This document shows positions 21,849 through 33,668 of a stretch of DNA of 64,000 nt, piece after piece. The position numbers and the translations under genes were made by a program. The DNA comes from Neoarius graeffei (Eukaryota; Chordata; Actinopteri; Siluriformes; Ariidae), in the NCBI RefSeq assembly GCF_027579695.1, contig NC_083572.1, positions 11,442,915 to 11,506,914 of the forward strand. The letters run 5' to 3'. Within the stretch, counting starts at the first letter, position 1. Each line of letters opens with the position of its first letter. Below the pieces are notes generated by a model. The model worked only from the letters and a program-made list of their open reading frames with translations, was not told the origin of the DNA and ran no database searches.

Positions 21849-22209
21849 TCATCCGTAACCGCTTATTCTGTGCAGGGTCGCGGGCAAACTGGAGCCTATC
21901 CCAGCTGACTATGGGCGAGACGCGGGGTACACCCTAGATAAGTCGTCAGATCATCGCAGGGCTGACACATAGAGACAAACAACCATTCACACTCACATTC
22001 ACACCTACGGTCAATTTAGAGCCACCAGTTAACCTACCCTGCATGTCTTTGGACTGTGGAGGAAACCAAAGCACCTGGAGGAAACCCACACGGACACAGG
22101 GAGAATACGTAAACTCCACACAGAAAGGCCTTTGTTGGCCGCCGGGCTCGAACCCAGAACCTTCTTACTGTGATGTGACAGTGCTAACCACTACACCACC
22201 GTGCCGCCC
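21849..22209 (-). repeat. older SINE with 9-bp TSD
   Basis: Diverged reverse-oriented copy flanked by CCATTAAAA at 21840-21848 and 22210-22218. The flank belongs to a Tc1-like end (ACCATTAAAACCACT), so the SINE landed in an older transposon. Confidence 0.9.
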
Positions 22210-22218
22210 CCATTAAAA

Positions 22219-23030
22219 CCACTTGCCTAATATTGTGTGGATTCTGCTTGTGCCACCAAAACAGCTCTGATCCATCAAGGCATGGACTCCACAGGACCTC
22301 TGAAGGTGTGCTGTGGTATCTGGCACCAAAGATCCTTTAAGTCCTATAAGTTGTGAAGTGGGGCCTCCATGGATCGCATATCCCACATGTCTAGCACATC
22401 CCACAGATGCTCGATTGGATTGAGATCTGGGGGATTTGGAGGCCAAGTCAATTTTTGCAGTGTGGCAGGGCGCACGATCCTATTCAAAGATGTCATTATT
22501 ATTCGAGAATACCACCGCCGTGGTGTGTGCAAGGGGGGTACTTGGTTTGCAGCAATGTTTAGGGAGGTGATACCTGTCAAAGTAGCATGCACATGAATGT
22601 CAGGACCCAAGGTTTCCCAGCAGAACATTGCTCAGAGCATCACACTGCATTGCCTTATTCCCATAGTGTATCCAGGTGTCATCTTTTCCCCAGGTAAGCA
22701 ACGCACACGCATCCAGCCATCCATGTGATATAAAAAAGGTGATTCATCCAACCAGGCCACCTTCTTCTATTGCTCCATGGTCCAGTTCTGATGCTCACAT
22801 ACCCATTGTAGGCACTTCCAGTGGTGGCCGGGAGTCAGCATGGGTACTTTGACCGTTCTGCAGCTACGCAGACCCATACGCAGTAAGCTGCATTGCACTG
22901 TGTGTTCTGGCACCTTTCTACCATAGCCAGCATTAACTTTTTCTGCAATTTGTGCTCCAGTGACTCTTCTGTGAGATTGGACCAGATGGGCGAGTCTTCG
23001 CTCCCCATGCACATCAATGAGCCTGACAAT
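22219..23030 (-). pseudogene. Tc1-like transposase remnant (C-terminal two thirds)
   Basis: The - strand carries pieces of a Tc1 transposase in shifted frames: VTGAQIAEKVNAGYGRKV (22767-23012), then NPPDLNPIEHLWDVLD (22344-22628). The latter holds the last glutamate of the DD34E triad in its usual context. Several frameshifts and stops make it non-functional. It belongs to the same kind of family as the N-terminal remnant at 47888-48340, which carries the complementary part. Confidence 0.75.
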
Positions 23031-23040
23031 TGAGTATGAC

Positions 23041-23470
23041 TTTAGCTAAGACTTCTATAGTCATGTCCAATATTTGGAGAAAAGTCAAGCATCAAGACCG
23101 AGGCAAGGGGGTCGAGCCAAAATCAAGTCAAGTCCAAATGAAAGTGAGACCGGGTCAAGATCAAAACCCAAAACCATCAAATCCAATTTGAGCCCAAGAC
23201 TTTACTTCAAATAGTTTCAGACGTGCACTGCACCAATAACTACGCTATATTTTCTTGAAGAAGGAATTACTTCTTGTTGTTCATGTGAAAAGAAGACACG
23301 ACCATTTTTTTTCAGACTCTTGGTCAAGCTCAAGACCATATCAAGCAAGTCCAGTGCTTGAGACTGAGACAAGTCCAAGTATAAATCGAGTACCAGTAAG
23401 TCAGAGACAAATCCAACAATAAAAAATATCTTGAGACCAGACTCGATTCTAAGACCAGACAGGAGCCCTA
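23041..23470. repeat. CAAGTCCAAG-type degenerate repeat
   Basis: Rich in AAGTCAAGTCC, GAGACCGGGTCAAGATC and TTGAGACTGAGACAAGTCC. It is related in wording (reverse complement) to the CTTGGTCTTG-rich blocks at 27640-27800 and 28290-28460. Confidence 0.5.
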
Positions 23471-23606
23471 CAATTGAGCTCTCAATCGCATCATTAATGG
23501 ACCATTAGACAGCATATAAACTTAACCACTGTGCTTTTACTGTGTGTCCAAATAAAGCTGATTCATGGGAAGCACTGTTCAGAAGCCAATTTCAAGACAA
23601 TTTTAT

Positions 23607-23967
23607 CTCATCTCATTATCTCTAGCCGCTTTATCCTGTTCTACAGGGTCGCAGGCAAGCTGGAGCCTATCCCAGCTGACTACGGGCGAAAGGCGGGGTA
23701 CACCCTGGACAAGTCGCCAGGTCATCACAGGGCTGACACATAGACACAGACAACCATTCACACCTACGGTCAATTTAGAGTCACCAGTTAACCTAACCTG
23801 CATGTCTTTGGACTGTGGGGGAAACCGGAGCACTCGGAGGAAACCCACATGGACACGGGGAGAACATGCAAACTCCACACAGAAAGGCCCTCGCCGGCCA
23901 CGGGGCTCGAACCCGGACCTTCTTGCTGTGAGGCGACAGCGCTAACCACTACACCACCGTGCCGCCC
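23607..23967 (-). repeat. SINE with 10-bp TSD
   Basis: Reverse-oriented, young copy flanked by ACAATTTTAT at 23597-23606 and 23968-23977. Confidence 0.95.
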
Positions 23968-23977
23968 ACAATTTTAT

Positions 23978-24680
23978 GCCACTAGTAAAATAATGATCAT
24001 GCAAATACACCCTTTCAAAGAACGGTAAACTTTTTAATTAAGTCAACTTATTCAATTCAACAGTGGAACGTAAAAAATATAAATAAATAACCTAAAACAA
24101 CAATCAAACAAAACCACTCACAACAAAAACAAGAAATAAAATACAATCCATGGCTCTTAAAAATTGCACTTAAGTAAATATTAACTTGGCACAGGGTAAT
24201 AAAGACATTCTTTTCTTCACAGGCAACATTCTGCCAATCCAGTTTCTCAAAGATTAGTACCCAGATAAACAAAATGCAAAATAACAACGTATTGCTAGCT
24301 GTCATTTGGATAAAAGTAACAACAATTAGAATGAGATAACATGTAGGCAAGGGCGTAGGGTTGGTATTCACATTGGTGGGGACAAAAACCCAATGCCAAC
24401 CCCCAGTGGCGCCAACTTCAGGTCAACATTAGAGGGTTACAATATTTTGCTCCGTTGTGTTCCACCAAAAGAGTATCCATCATCTCTCCAAAGTCCAGAC
24501 TTTTAAAATTAAAATTTCAGAACTGTAGTAATTCAATAATAATATGCAATTCATTTGATTAATTGCAAATCTTGCATGTGGTGATTAACTCATTCTACCA
24601 ATTTGCAAATGTGTTTTACAAGCGAGTAACGCATTGACTGTCGGGAGGGTGTATGTTCCTTTCCCTCATAAATGGAAGTA
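23978..24680. other. fam83f intron 1, nothing recognised
   Basis: AT-rich. A short GGTGGGGACAAAAACCCAATGC piece near 24373 resembles the interior end of the hAT family, but the match is too short to call. Confidence 0.4.
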
Positions 24681-25587
24681 AGGGTGTATTCAGACCAGGA
24701 TAGTTTGATAGTTCACTTGCTTTGGTCCGAACCAAATGTTTTTTTTTATTTTTTCATTTTGGTGCGGTTTGCTTTCACACTGTACATTTTAGTAAGCGGA
24801 CCAAAATCTGTCAACAAAGCCACGCGCCCTGAGGTCGTTCAGCTATTGGTCAGAGACGACACGCGCACAAAGCGTTAAGTTCAAAAGTAGTCATGGAGGA
24901 TAGCGCTGATGAGCGCACATCATGTTGTGACAGTTCTGGCTCTTCACGCAAGTCGCTAGTACCGCCACTTTTTGAAAGAATGTCCCTGATTTTAATGTAG
25001 GTCTGACGGAGTTTCTTCACTTTTAGCCGACATTGTTCTGGGGAGCGCGTGAACCCCTTCTCCTTCATTTTCTCACTGAATACAGCAAACACGTCGGCAT
25101 TTTTGTGTGTTCTCTCCAAAAGCTCAGATATGTGGACATCTGCCCATATATCCACAAGGGTACGCGTTTTTTCCTCAGCCCACGTTTACCCCCTACTCAT
25201 TTTTTGTACTCGCCTACCACTGGTCTGAATGACTGAATGACTGTTGTAAGGTTCCCTTGACAACCGAAACAGTGTTTGCACTTTGCAGTGGAGTGTCAAG
25301 ACTCTGTTTCCCATAATGCTCGACAAACGATGGAAGCTCCCGAGGTACAAAAAAGCAAAACTGTCGGATTAGGTCCGGTCTGCTTTCACACCTCCAAAAG
25401 GTCCGCACCAGGGTTCCTTTGGTCCGGACCGAGTCCGACCTTGCAGCTCGGTCTCGGTCCGCTTGTTTGGTCCGGACCAGAGTTCGGTGGTTTGTATTCA
25501 GACCAACCCAAAAGGTCCGGACCAAGGGAAATTTGGTTTGTTTGGTCGTTTGGTCCGGACCAAACAACGTAGGTGTGAATACGCCCT
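24681..25587. mobile_element. TIR element carrying a Myb-like ORF
   Basis: The ends AGGGTGTATTCAGACC and GGTGTGAATACGCCCT form an imperfect inverted pair. Internal GGTCCGGACC palindromes repeat near the right end. No convincing target duplication is seen. The - strand ORF at 24850-25155 fits the accessory Myb/SANT-like protein of PIF/Harbinger elements, so that superfamily is the best guess. Confidence 0.6.
24850..25155 (-). pseudogene. Myb/SANT-like (trihelix) domain ORF of a transposon
   Basis: About 100 residues containing a helical DNA-binding pattern: ISELLERTHKNADVFAVFSE, MKEKGFTRSPEQCRLKVKKL and RQTYIKIRD. This is the layout of Myb_DNA-bind_4-type domains in PIF/Harbinger accessory proteins and their domesticated descendants. 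The frame is open but short, lies inside TIRs, and no transposase is nearby. A fragment is more likely than a host gene. Confidence 0.5.
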
Positions 25588-27210
25588 CAAACACATACGG
25601 AGCCTCAAACAATGTGTTCCATTAGGCTGGCAGGGGGAGTCGGCTATCTTCTGTGCGATCTTTAACTAGTTTTAGAATGCTAGTTTAAGCTGATATGCGA
25701 TGATCTAACGGTGAAACAGGACGAGGTCTCTAGAACTTTGACCTGTTGAAAGGTTACAATTTTACTTGGCAACAGAATGCATCAGAATTCTGATTGGTTG
25801 TTGTTATATTATTGCCCTTGTGTTGTCTTCTTGAGCCCGGAGAGGGGAGGGAGAGGAGGGAATGACAGGGTTCTACAGGGACGTTTTCAGCCGACCGCAT
25901 TCAAATGAATCCCCTCGAAAACCAATCAGTTCAGCGTATGTGACGTTTTCAAAAGAGAGGCGGGAGTAACCAAAAATTTCTGGTCAAGAAGGCAGAGGCT
26001 GTTATGCTTATTACGTGAAAATGTTTGATTTGATTAAAAAGTGTCTGGGCCACGAACAATGTCCACATCACCATCGGGTTGTTGTTTATATGTGTCATGT
26101 TACACGAACTTGGTCAAGGCTCTCTGAAGGTCTTAACTGAAGCACTTCTAATTAAGGGTTAGCGGGCTGCTAAAGTTTGCAGGCACTTCACAAGCAAGAC
26201 TCGGTGCAATATTAGCCAACATTAGCACAATTTGATATGATTTAATAATGTCTTTGTGACCTTAATGAACACCAGTTGTTGTCGGTATCAAGTCGGATTG
26301 TTATTTACATGCCACACAAACTTAAACAGTCATATTCGTATGTTGTCGTTTTTACACACTGAATAAAAACTGTTGTTAACTGATTAATTTTACGATCTAA
26401 TCTAACGTTACATTCCTCAAGGATAGCTTGCTAGCTTACTAGCTAGCAGCCGGTCACTGCACTGCAACTGCACTTGCTAATTGACATGGTAGCCAAACAG
26501 GCTTGCTGTTTTCGTGACCACGCCCCCAGAGTGAATATTCATGAGTGAACTTTGCATGGTTCACCCAGTGGAAACCTACAGTAACCCTTTGTGTACTGCG
26601 TGCGGAGCCTGATTTTTTTTTTTTTCCTTCTTCAATCAGAAATATTGGTAGGGACACGTCCATACCCAATTCTACACCTATGGTCTGTACAATGGAGCAA
26701 CGTGTTGTCTTTTCCCCATTCAGTGGATACCCTGGCTGGATAACTGTTGCATGCTGGGAAGCCCCACCTCTGACAGAGAGCCGCGTGAGATGACAGAAAA
26801 CAGTGCAGTGTTTTATTCAGACTCTGGCGACTTCCCTATGTAGATGTACAGCGCGTAAATGCCAAAATAACGGTAAAAAAAAATTACCGAGTTCATTTTA
26901 ATTTACCGTACGATAAGTCGGTATATCGAATATCGCAATAGGCCTATTCTCATACAATTCCCAGTGGTTCCCTTATTCTGAGCTCTGAATCAACAATTAT
27001 TAAGGTCAACACAGAATCCAGATTCTAACAGTGACTTCATGATGTCACCACATATCCAGATTCTGATAGCTGTTGATTGATTTGGCACTCTCTCTGGGCT
27101 GTCCCAAAATCTGTAGACAGATTTTTGAGCTTTGTCAGATTTGTTGGAATAATCTCAACTTTCTGACTTTCCAACTTTCTGATCCTTTATGCTTTTATGA
27201 AGTCCAAATT
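25588..27210. other. fam83f intron 1, nothing recognised
   Basis: Mixed composition with GAGAGGGGAGGGAGAGGAGG near 25840 and GCTTGCTAGCTTACTAGCTAGC near 26427. No exon or transposon ends that I can define. Confidence 0.4.
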
Positions 27211-27588
27211 GGGTGGCACGGTGGTGTAGTGGTTAGCGCTGTCGTCTCACAGCAAGAAGGTCCGGGTTCGAGCCCTGTGGCCGGTGAGGGCCTTTCTGTG
27301 CGGAGTTTGCATGTTCTCCCCGTGTCTGCGTGGGTTTCCTCCGGGTGCTCCGGTTTCCCCCGCAGTCCAAAGACATGCAGGTTAGGTTAACTGGTGACTC
27401 TAAATTGACCGTAGGTGTGATTGTGAGTGTGAATGGTTGTCTGTGTCTATGTGTCAGCCCTGTGATGACCTGGCGACTTGTCCAGGGTGTACCCCGCCTT
27501 TCGCCCGTAGTCAGCTGGGATAGGCTCCAGCTTGCCTGCGACCCTGTAGAACAGGATAAAGCGGCTAGAGATAATGAGATGAGATGAG
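27211..27588 (+). repeat. SINE, dominant family
   Basis: Full-length, little diverged, with intact A and B boxes. The target duplication is not obvious. Confidence 0.93.
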
Positions 27589-27639
27589 CTTTGACAGAAG
27601 CTCCAGCTGTACTTTTTAATATGTTATCGTTTTTATAGT

Positions 27640-28465
27640 AACAATTCGTGTTGTAGGACTTGAGATTGGTCTTGGTCTCAAGACCGGTCACAAGACCACT
27701 TTTTGAAGGTCTTGGTCTCGTCTCAGAATTGACCGCATTTTTACTTGGTCTTGTCTCGGTCTCAGACATAGAGGACTCGGGATTTTACCTCAAGACCAGT
27801 CAAGCCCACAACTGTAGGGATTTCGCTAAATTGCCTGTGCATTGTCTGATTTATTTGTTAACATCATTAACAATGTCACCTTGGAGGAGATATATGGGAA
27901 CTTGTCACAAGTCACAATGAGACTCAAATCAAGAAGAGTCCTCTTCACAGGGCACTGTTTTAGAGCCAAGGGGGAGGAGATACCTTCTCCTCTGGAACCT
28001 GGAGCACCGCCCGGTGAGGTCAAGAAAGTTAACTTGCTCCTACCTAATATCAAGGGACAATGGAATTGGGGTACAGGACCTGAACTTTGCAATGGCTGAC
28101 AGGAATGTGTGGAAGAAGGGTGGGCAGTTTATCTCGGCTGAGGCAGAAGGATGATGGATGATGAACATTGTTACTGTGATTGGATGCAAAACTTCTTGCT
28201 TCAAATGCAACCAATAATGTGATTCATTGCTAATTCAGAATTTGTGTTTCTGTTAAAGGCTGTCACCGCTCCCTGACCCTCTTCACACCCACTGGTCCGG
28301 TCCTGGTCTTGACCTGCTTTGGTCTTGGTCTTGACTTGGCCACAACTACTCAAAGTCTTGGTCTTGACTTCATCTCAACCCCTCTAAGTCTTGGTCTTGT
28401 CACACTTTATTCTTGGTCACGACTTGATCTTGGTTTAGGTGGTCCTGACAACAACACTAGTAACA
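27640..28465. repeat. CTTGGTCTTG-rich repeat blocks around a LINE tail
   Basis: Two blocks (27640-27800 and 28290-28460) consist of degenerate TTGGTCTTGGTCTCAAGACC words. They flank the LINE fragment at 27842-28160. They may be the two ends of one element interrupted by the LINE. Confidence 0.45.
27842..28160 (+). pseudogene. 3' end of a non-LTR retrotransposon ORF
   Basis: The translation reads LEEIYGNLSQVTMRLKSRRV then FTGHCFRAKGEE. This matches the C-terminal tail found after reverse transcriptase in some non-LTR elements (LYGNLP..., RR..F.GHC.R). After a shift the end (MADRNVWKK-like) and a GGATGATGGATGATG tail follow. Only this 5'-truncated end is present. Confidence 0.6.
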
Positions 28466-28469
28466 ACTG

Positions 28470-29073
28470 ACACAGGGATGTATATCGGACGTATATAGAG
28501 GATGCTCCAGATAAATACATTTTAAAGAAATGTCTAATTGTTGAGATGGAAATTTTTAGTTTATTTATTTTTTTTTGAAGTATTAGTGTGTCAAAATAGG
28601 ATACGATTCTTTTATAAATAAAAAAAAAAATCTGTGGTGTACAAGGAACAAAATACTTTGAGACATGCTGTTATTAGAACATCGGCTTTAGTCATGTCAT
28701 GTCACGCCACCCTATGGCTGACTACTTTCCTATAATAGCACATCCTGTTGTTGTTGTTTTATTCCCTACTTAAACACAGGCTTGTCATGGTTTTGCTCTC
28801 TTTTTGAGTGGCCAGGGGTACTTTTTTAATGCACAGGTATGTTTTGCAACACTGGAAATTACACACTTTCTCAGTGAACATGTGTACATTTTGCATTCGA
28901 CCTGGAAAACAGCTTTGTGATAACATGCCTGAAGAATGAAAAAAATGCCAAAACACTGACAGAACAGGCTGTTTGCATGTTTGATGAAGATAAATGAGAA
29001 TCAAAGCAACAACTCTGGTGTAACTTCATATCACGTCGTGATAAAAAATTACCTGGTCAGATCTGCCTTATCC
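28470..29073. other. fam83f intron 1, nothing recognised
   Basis: AT-rich, no features supported. Confidence 0.5.
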
Positions 29074-30099
29074 ACGGAAGCCGAGAGAGGCCCTTCATAT
29101 AATCCTTTTTTTTATTCACCTTGTTATCCCGAGATAACGACATAATTAATTCAGGATCTCGAGAAAACAACACAACTAATTCGAGATCTCGAGAAAACAA
29201 AACCGTTATTCCGAGATCTCGAGAAAACAAAACAATTATTTCATGATCTCGAGTAAACAGCTGAGAAATGGTGTATTCAGGTGCACCAAGAGACTTGTGA
29301 TATGCTGACTTTGGGGCAGTTTCTCATTCTGTATAGATGCAACTTTCGTCATTAGAATGTCTGGAATAATTTCCTCTGGGACCCCCCTCTCTCTCAAGGC
29401 ATCGTAAAAAGCCATTTCTGCTCTGTTACTGTACATGTCCGCCAATTTCTAAGTCTTCGTTGTCTGACCCACAGGGGGGCGCAGCTCTGCTAGAAATCTC
29501 AGCTGTTTTCTCGAGATCATGAAATAATTGTTTTGTTTTTTCGAGATCACGGAATAATTGTCTTGTTTTCTCGAGATCACGGAATAATTGTTTTGTTTTC
29601 TCGAGATCTCGAATTAGTTGTGTTGTTTTCTCGACATCCTGAATTAATTATGTTGTTATCTCGGGATAACAAGGTGAATAAAAAAAGATTATATGAAGGG
29701 CCTGGGCGGCACGGTGGTGTAGTGGTTAGCACTGTCGCCTCACAGCAAGAAGGTCCTGCGTTCGAGCCCCGTGGCCGGCAAGGGCCTTTCTGTGTGGAGT
29801 TTGCATGTTGTCCGCGTGGGTTTCCTCCAGGTGCTCCGGTTTCCCCCACAGTCCAAAGACATGCAGGTTAGGTTAACTGGTGACTCTAAATTGACCGTAG
29901 GTGTGAATGTGAGTGTGAATGGTTGTCTGTGTCTATGTGTCAGCCCTGTGATGACCTGGCGACTTGTCCAGGGTGTACCCCGCCTTTCGCCCGTAGTCAG
30001 CTGGGATAGGCTCCAGCTTGCCTGCGACCCTGTAGAACGGGATAAAGCGGCTAGAGATAATGAGATGAGATGAGATGAAGGGCCTCTCGCGGCTTCCGT
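29074..30099. mobile_element. foldback element with TCTCGAGA-rich arms
   Basis: The left arm (29074-29270) and right arm (29500-29700, resumed at 30075-30099 after a SINE) are inverted copies. ACGGAAGCCGAGAGAGGCCC pairs with GGGCCTCTCGCGGCTTCCGT. Inside each arm, GATCTCGAGAAAACAA is repeated about four times. A central loop holds an unrelated 69-codon - strand frame (29236-29445). No transposase is visible. Confidence 0.75.
29704..30074 (+). repeat. SINE inside foldback arm, 11-bp TSD
   Basis: Flanked by ATGAAGGGCCT at 29693-29703 and 30075-30085. It splits the right arm of the foldback element. Confidence 0.95.
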
Positions 30100-30704
30100 A
30101 CTTATCAGATTTCATAAGATTTGTTTTCAGTTTGAAAGGTCATGGATACTTGTGTGTTGGACGGCCTACTGAGTTTACTTAGCTTTGAGCTAGTTTTTCA
30201 ACCAGAAACAACAAGGCTTGCAAGCTTGTACATTCATTTCTCTGTTCTCGAAGTTTCATTCATTCATTCATTCATTCATTGTAGGTGCTTTTATTACAAG
30301 CAACAACAAAAAGAAACCAGATAAAAAAAAAACCAAGAACTGTAAATAGACACTATTGTGGTGGAAAAGTGTAATAAAACTCCACACTGTTAGGAAGAAA
30401 CAAACAGAAATATGAATTTATTGAAAAGATGAATTAAAAGGATACCACTTGCAAGGGGTATTTCTCAGAAAATCCCGCTGCCTTTCCACACCCATCATTA
30501 TACTATACTTGTCAAAATAGCACAACAGATGTCTTCTTAATCTCAGGGTGTCCAGCCTTGGCACCCTCTCTATCATAAAACACTGTCTCGGCGTGTATAC
30601 ATGTTTTATTAACCTAGAAAAATAGAACACAAACAGCATTCTTCATCTTATATAAACACGAGACACTGTCTGACCTTCTAAGTATCTAAGAGCCACAAGT
30701 TGTC
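30100..30704. other. fam83f intron 1, nothing recognised
   Basis: Contains (TTCA)n at about 30256-30280. Otherwise unremarkable. Confidence 0.5.
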
Positions 30705-31030
30705 AGGTACGAGGTAGGCGGATGTATGTGCAGAAGTATATATTTAGTTATAGTGATGGCGATTATATATAAACGTGAAAACACACACAGGTAAACAATC
30801 CAAGTCGGCAGGCTAAATCCAAAACGTTAATCAGGCGAAAGGTCGGGCGAGACACAAAAAGAATATCAAAGGCAGAGCGAAAAACGAGAACGAGGAACAG
30901 GCACGGGAATCAGGAAATCCCTGGCTCGGTAATGCGTACTGACGTAGCGTAATACTTCACCGTGATGCTGCATCTGAATAGTCCTGAATTGGTGCACATC
31001 TAGCTCCTTCATTAAGTTCAGGTGCTGGCT
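30705..31030 (-). repeat. LTR-like direct repeat, copy 1 (3' LTR)
   Basis: About 325 bp repeated in direct orientation at 33339-33668. Read on the - strand it begins TGAACTTAATGAAGG, has AATATATACTT near the end and closes CCTCGTACCTGA. That layout suits an LTR with a late poly(A) signal, although copy 1 has lost the AATAAA seen in copy 2. Confidence 0.55.
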
Positions 31031-31074
31031 CGGATCTGGTTCAGGTTCAGATGCCGGCTCTGGAACTGACTGTA

Positions 31075-32849
31075 CACTGCAAAAAATAAAAATCTTAGGA
31101 AGTTTATTTGTCTATTTTCAAGTCAAAACATCTAGCCACCCTTATTAGAAGACATAATTGCCCAACAAGCAAAACCTCATTTAGATAGAAAGGCTAGTTT
31201 TTAGACAGTCCATCTTGAAAATCTTGTATCGACAAAATGTCTTGAAAAAGTCTTATTTGGAGCACCTTTGAAAATAAGGGCCCGTTTACACGAGGACGCT
31301 GTCGGGTAAAAACGACTAAATATTTTATCGGAAGTGCCTTTCGTCTACACGGGGACGGCGTTTCCGAGGCTGAAAAATGGAAAAAATTGAAAACGCCTTC
31401 CAGAGTGGATAAGTTAAAAACAGCCCCCGTTGCATATCCGTCTAAACTACCCAATACGCGAAACTCTGCTCGGATCTGCTCACGTCGGGTACGCGTTTAC
31501 GTCATACACATGTCGTCATATACTGTACATGCCAGCCCGGGAAGTAAGAAAGTAAGTAAAAAAGTAAGAGCATGTCTGATTACATCGATCCAACGGACCT
31601 TCAAGCTGCTCTGGCAGCTTTAATAAACGTCCAGGAGTCCTTCGAACATCTATACCGAATCTGCACATATACCGTTAATGAACAGAGGCGGGTATGCAAT
31701 TACCTTTATGAATTTTTGGATACACCTATTCGTCGGAGGCGTGCAGACAAAGTTTTTCTTAACCTCACGAGTAGCCATAGCCAGAGTAGTCAAAGTTTTC
31801 GCGGCGCAGATGTGCAGATCAGACAAAACGGAAGACGTTGCGCATGCGTGCAGACATAGCGGAGGTCTTTCACAGCACCACCTAGCCGCCTGGCATGCAC
31901 ATCCAATTGAATTCCACACATTTATGCGTCACCGTATAGACGCAGATTTCCTCCTTGAAAACGGTCGTGTAGACGCGGAAAAAATTGAGAACGAAAACGG
32001 ACTTTTGCGTTTTTGTTTCAGACCGTCCCCGTGTAAAGTGGGCCTTAAACAAGTTTTTTTTTTTAAACAAGTAAGTACATTTTGGACATTTGTCAAATGC
32101 GGTTCATCTTGTTTCAAGAAAAAAAAACCCCAAAGTATGCTTGTTTTGGGAATAAATGAACTTTACTGAAATCTTTGAATCTTTCATTACAATTCAACTC
32201 CACCTTACAGATCCTAAGTTACAGTTAAGCACTGTAAGTCAAAATGCATAGACTTTTTTTTTTTTTTTTTGTGCCTGAGGTCCTGGGGAAGTGGAATCTT
32301 AAGAGATGTTTGAATGTTTGAATGTTGAAATGGGAAAAAAAAAAAAACTTGTTGCAATGCTACACGTGTCGTCAACTTGATTCAAGATAGTCTCTGGTCT
32401 CATATCTAGAGTATTTTACTAATTACAGGTCACAAAAGGAGAATCTTTTAAGCTAGCAATGCTTAGTTGTAGAATTTAACAATCCTAATATTAGTATATT
32501 TATCTTAAATTCAGTTTTTACTGCTAAGACTTTGTCCTGAATTTAAGTGAAATACCCTTAAAATGAAATAAATAAAAATGACTTGAATGGCTAAATGTAA
32601 GAAGTGCGATCTTGTTATAAGAACTATTTTGATTATTTTGAGTTAATCAGATCTCGCATAATAAGTTCCCCAATCTTATTGTGGAATTATTTCATCTAAA
32701 AACAGGTTAGATTTTTCATCTTACTTTAAGAAATCTTACCAAGTCAAATTTGACTAGTTCCACTGGCAGATTTTTTTCACCTGATTCAAGCAAATATGCT
32801 TTGTTTTAATCTTTTATTTCTTATTTTTGAAAGGCCATTTTTTGCAGTG
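31075..32849. mobile_element. TIR element CACTGCAAAAAA...TTTTTTGCAGTG
   Basis: The ends CACTGCAAAAAAT and ATTTTTTGCAGTG are a perfect inverted pair of the kind seen in abundant fish hAT-type MITEs. No matching 8-bp duplication is seen. The element lies inside the LTR-bounded unit and itself contains another TIR element (31276-32046). Confidence 0.65.
31276..32046. mobile_element. nested TIR element (AAGGGCCCGTTTACACG)
   Basis: The ends AAGGGCCCGTTTACACGAGG and CCCCGTGTAAAGTGGGCCTT are inverted with a few differences. Internal CTACACGGGGACG and GTGTAGACGCGG words repeat the terminal motif. The + strand frame at 31572-31859 and the overlapping - strand frame are not recognisable proteins. Confidence 0.6.
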
Positions 32850-33338
32850 CAGAACAGGCTGTGGAATTGGTTCTGGACTGTTGGCCTTTAGGAGGCGCTC
32901 TAGAGTAACGGCCTCCTCCACTGCTGCTGCGTCAGCCTCAGGCGTGATAGCCCCCTCCCAAAAAATATCAAGGCGGTCCCCCTTTTCCAAAGGTTCATAG
33001 ATACACTGGAGCATGGCTAAGAAAGACTGAACTCCGAAGGCATGGGTGCTCGGCTCAGATTAGGGAATCCACCCACTGGTGTGCTCATCCAGAAATCAGC
33101 GTGATCATGAAGCTCACCCAGATCGGTTCTGGTGGCTTGGGTTCTTCGAGGTCCGAGTAGAAAATACTGCCCTGTAGGCTGAATCCCCCACGAGGATATA
33201 TTCCATCGTATAGTGCTGGGGCTTCAATCCCAATATGCTGCCGGAAATAAAACGCGAGGGGCTTCGATATGGAGACCCGGAGGCGGTGTGGAATGGTGTA
33301 CTAGAATACCTCTGCCACATCCATTGTTGGACGAAGTA

Positions 33339-33668
33339 TTCGGTCAGGTACGAGGTAGGCGGATGTATGTGCAGAAGTATATATTTATTTATAGTGATGG
33401 AGATTCTATACAAACGTGAAAACACACACAGGCAAACAATCCAAATCGGCAGGCTAAATCCAAAACGTTAATCAGGCAAAGGGTCGGGCGAGACAAAAAC
33501 AGAATATCAAAGGCGGACCGAAAAACGAGAATGAGGAACAGGCACAGGAAATCAGAAACAGGAAACAAGACTCAGTAATGCGTACTGACACAGCGTCATA
33601 CTTTGCAGTGATACTGCATCTGAACAGTCCTTAAATACGTGCACATCTAGCTCCTTAATTAAGTTCAA
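33339..33668 (-). repeat. LTR-like direct repeat, copy 2 (5' LTR)
   Basis: The partner of 30705-31030. On the - strand it contains a TATTTAAGG TATA-like box and ATAAATAAATATATAC with AATAAA, consistent with promoter and poly(A) signals of an LTR. Confidence 0.55.

Larger units (their letters stand above)
30705..33668 (-). mobile_element. putative decayed LTR retrotransposon
   Basis: Two ~325-bp direct repeats 2.3 kb apart enclose TIR elements and a ~480-bp remnant (32860-33338). On the - strand that remnant has short frames such as QCIYEPLEKGDRLDIFWEGA and EEAVTLERLL, which could be gag. There is no protease, reverse transcriptase or integrase, so classification rests on the terminal repeats. 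Confidence 0.45.

Noticed and set aside
29236-29445. 69-codon - strand frame inside a foldback loop as a host gene
   Set aside because: Short, no splice partners, surrounded by inverted arms; mentioned only as possible captured sequence.
31572-32169. Overlapping frames in the AAGGGCCCG TIR element
   Set aside because: They overlap each other on both strands and show no domain; probably chance frames in a non-autonomous element.
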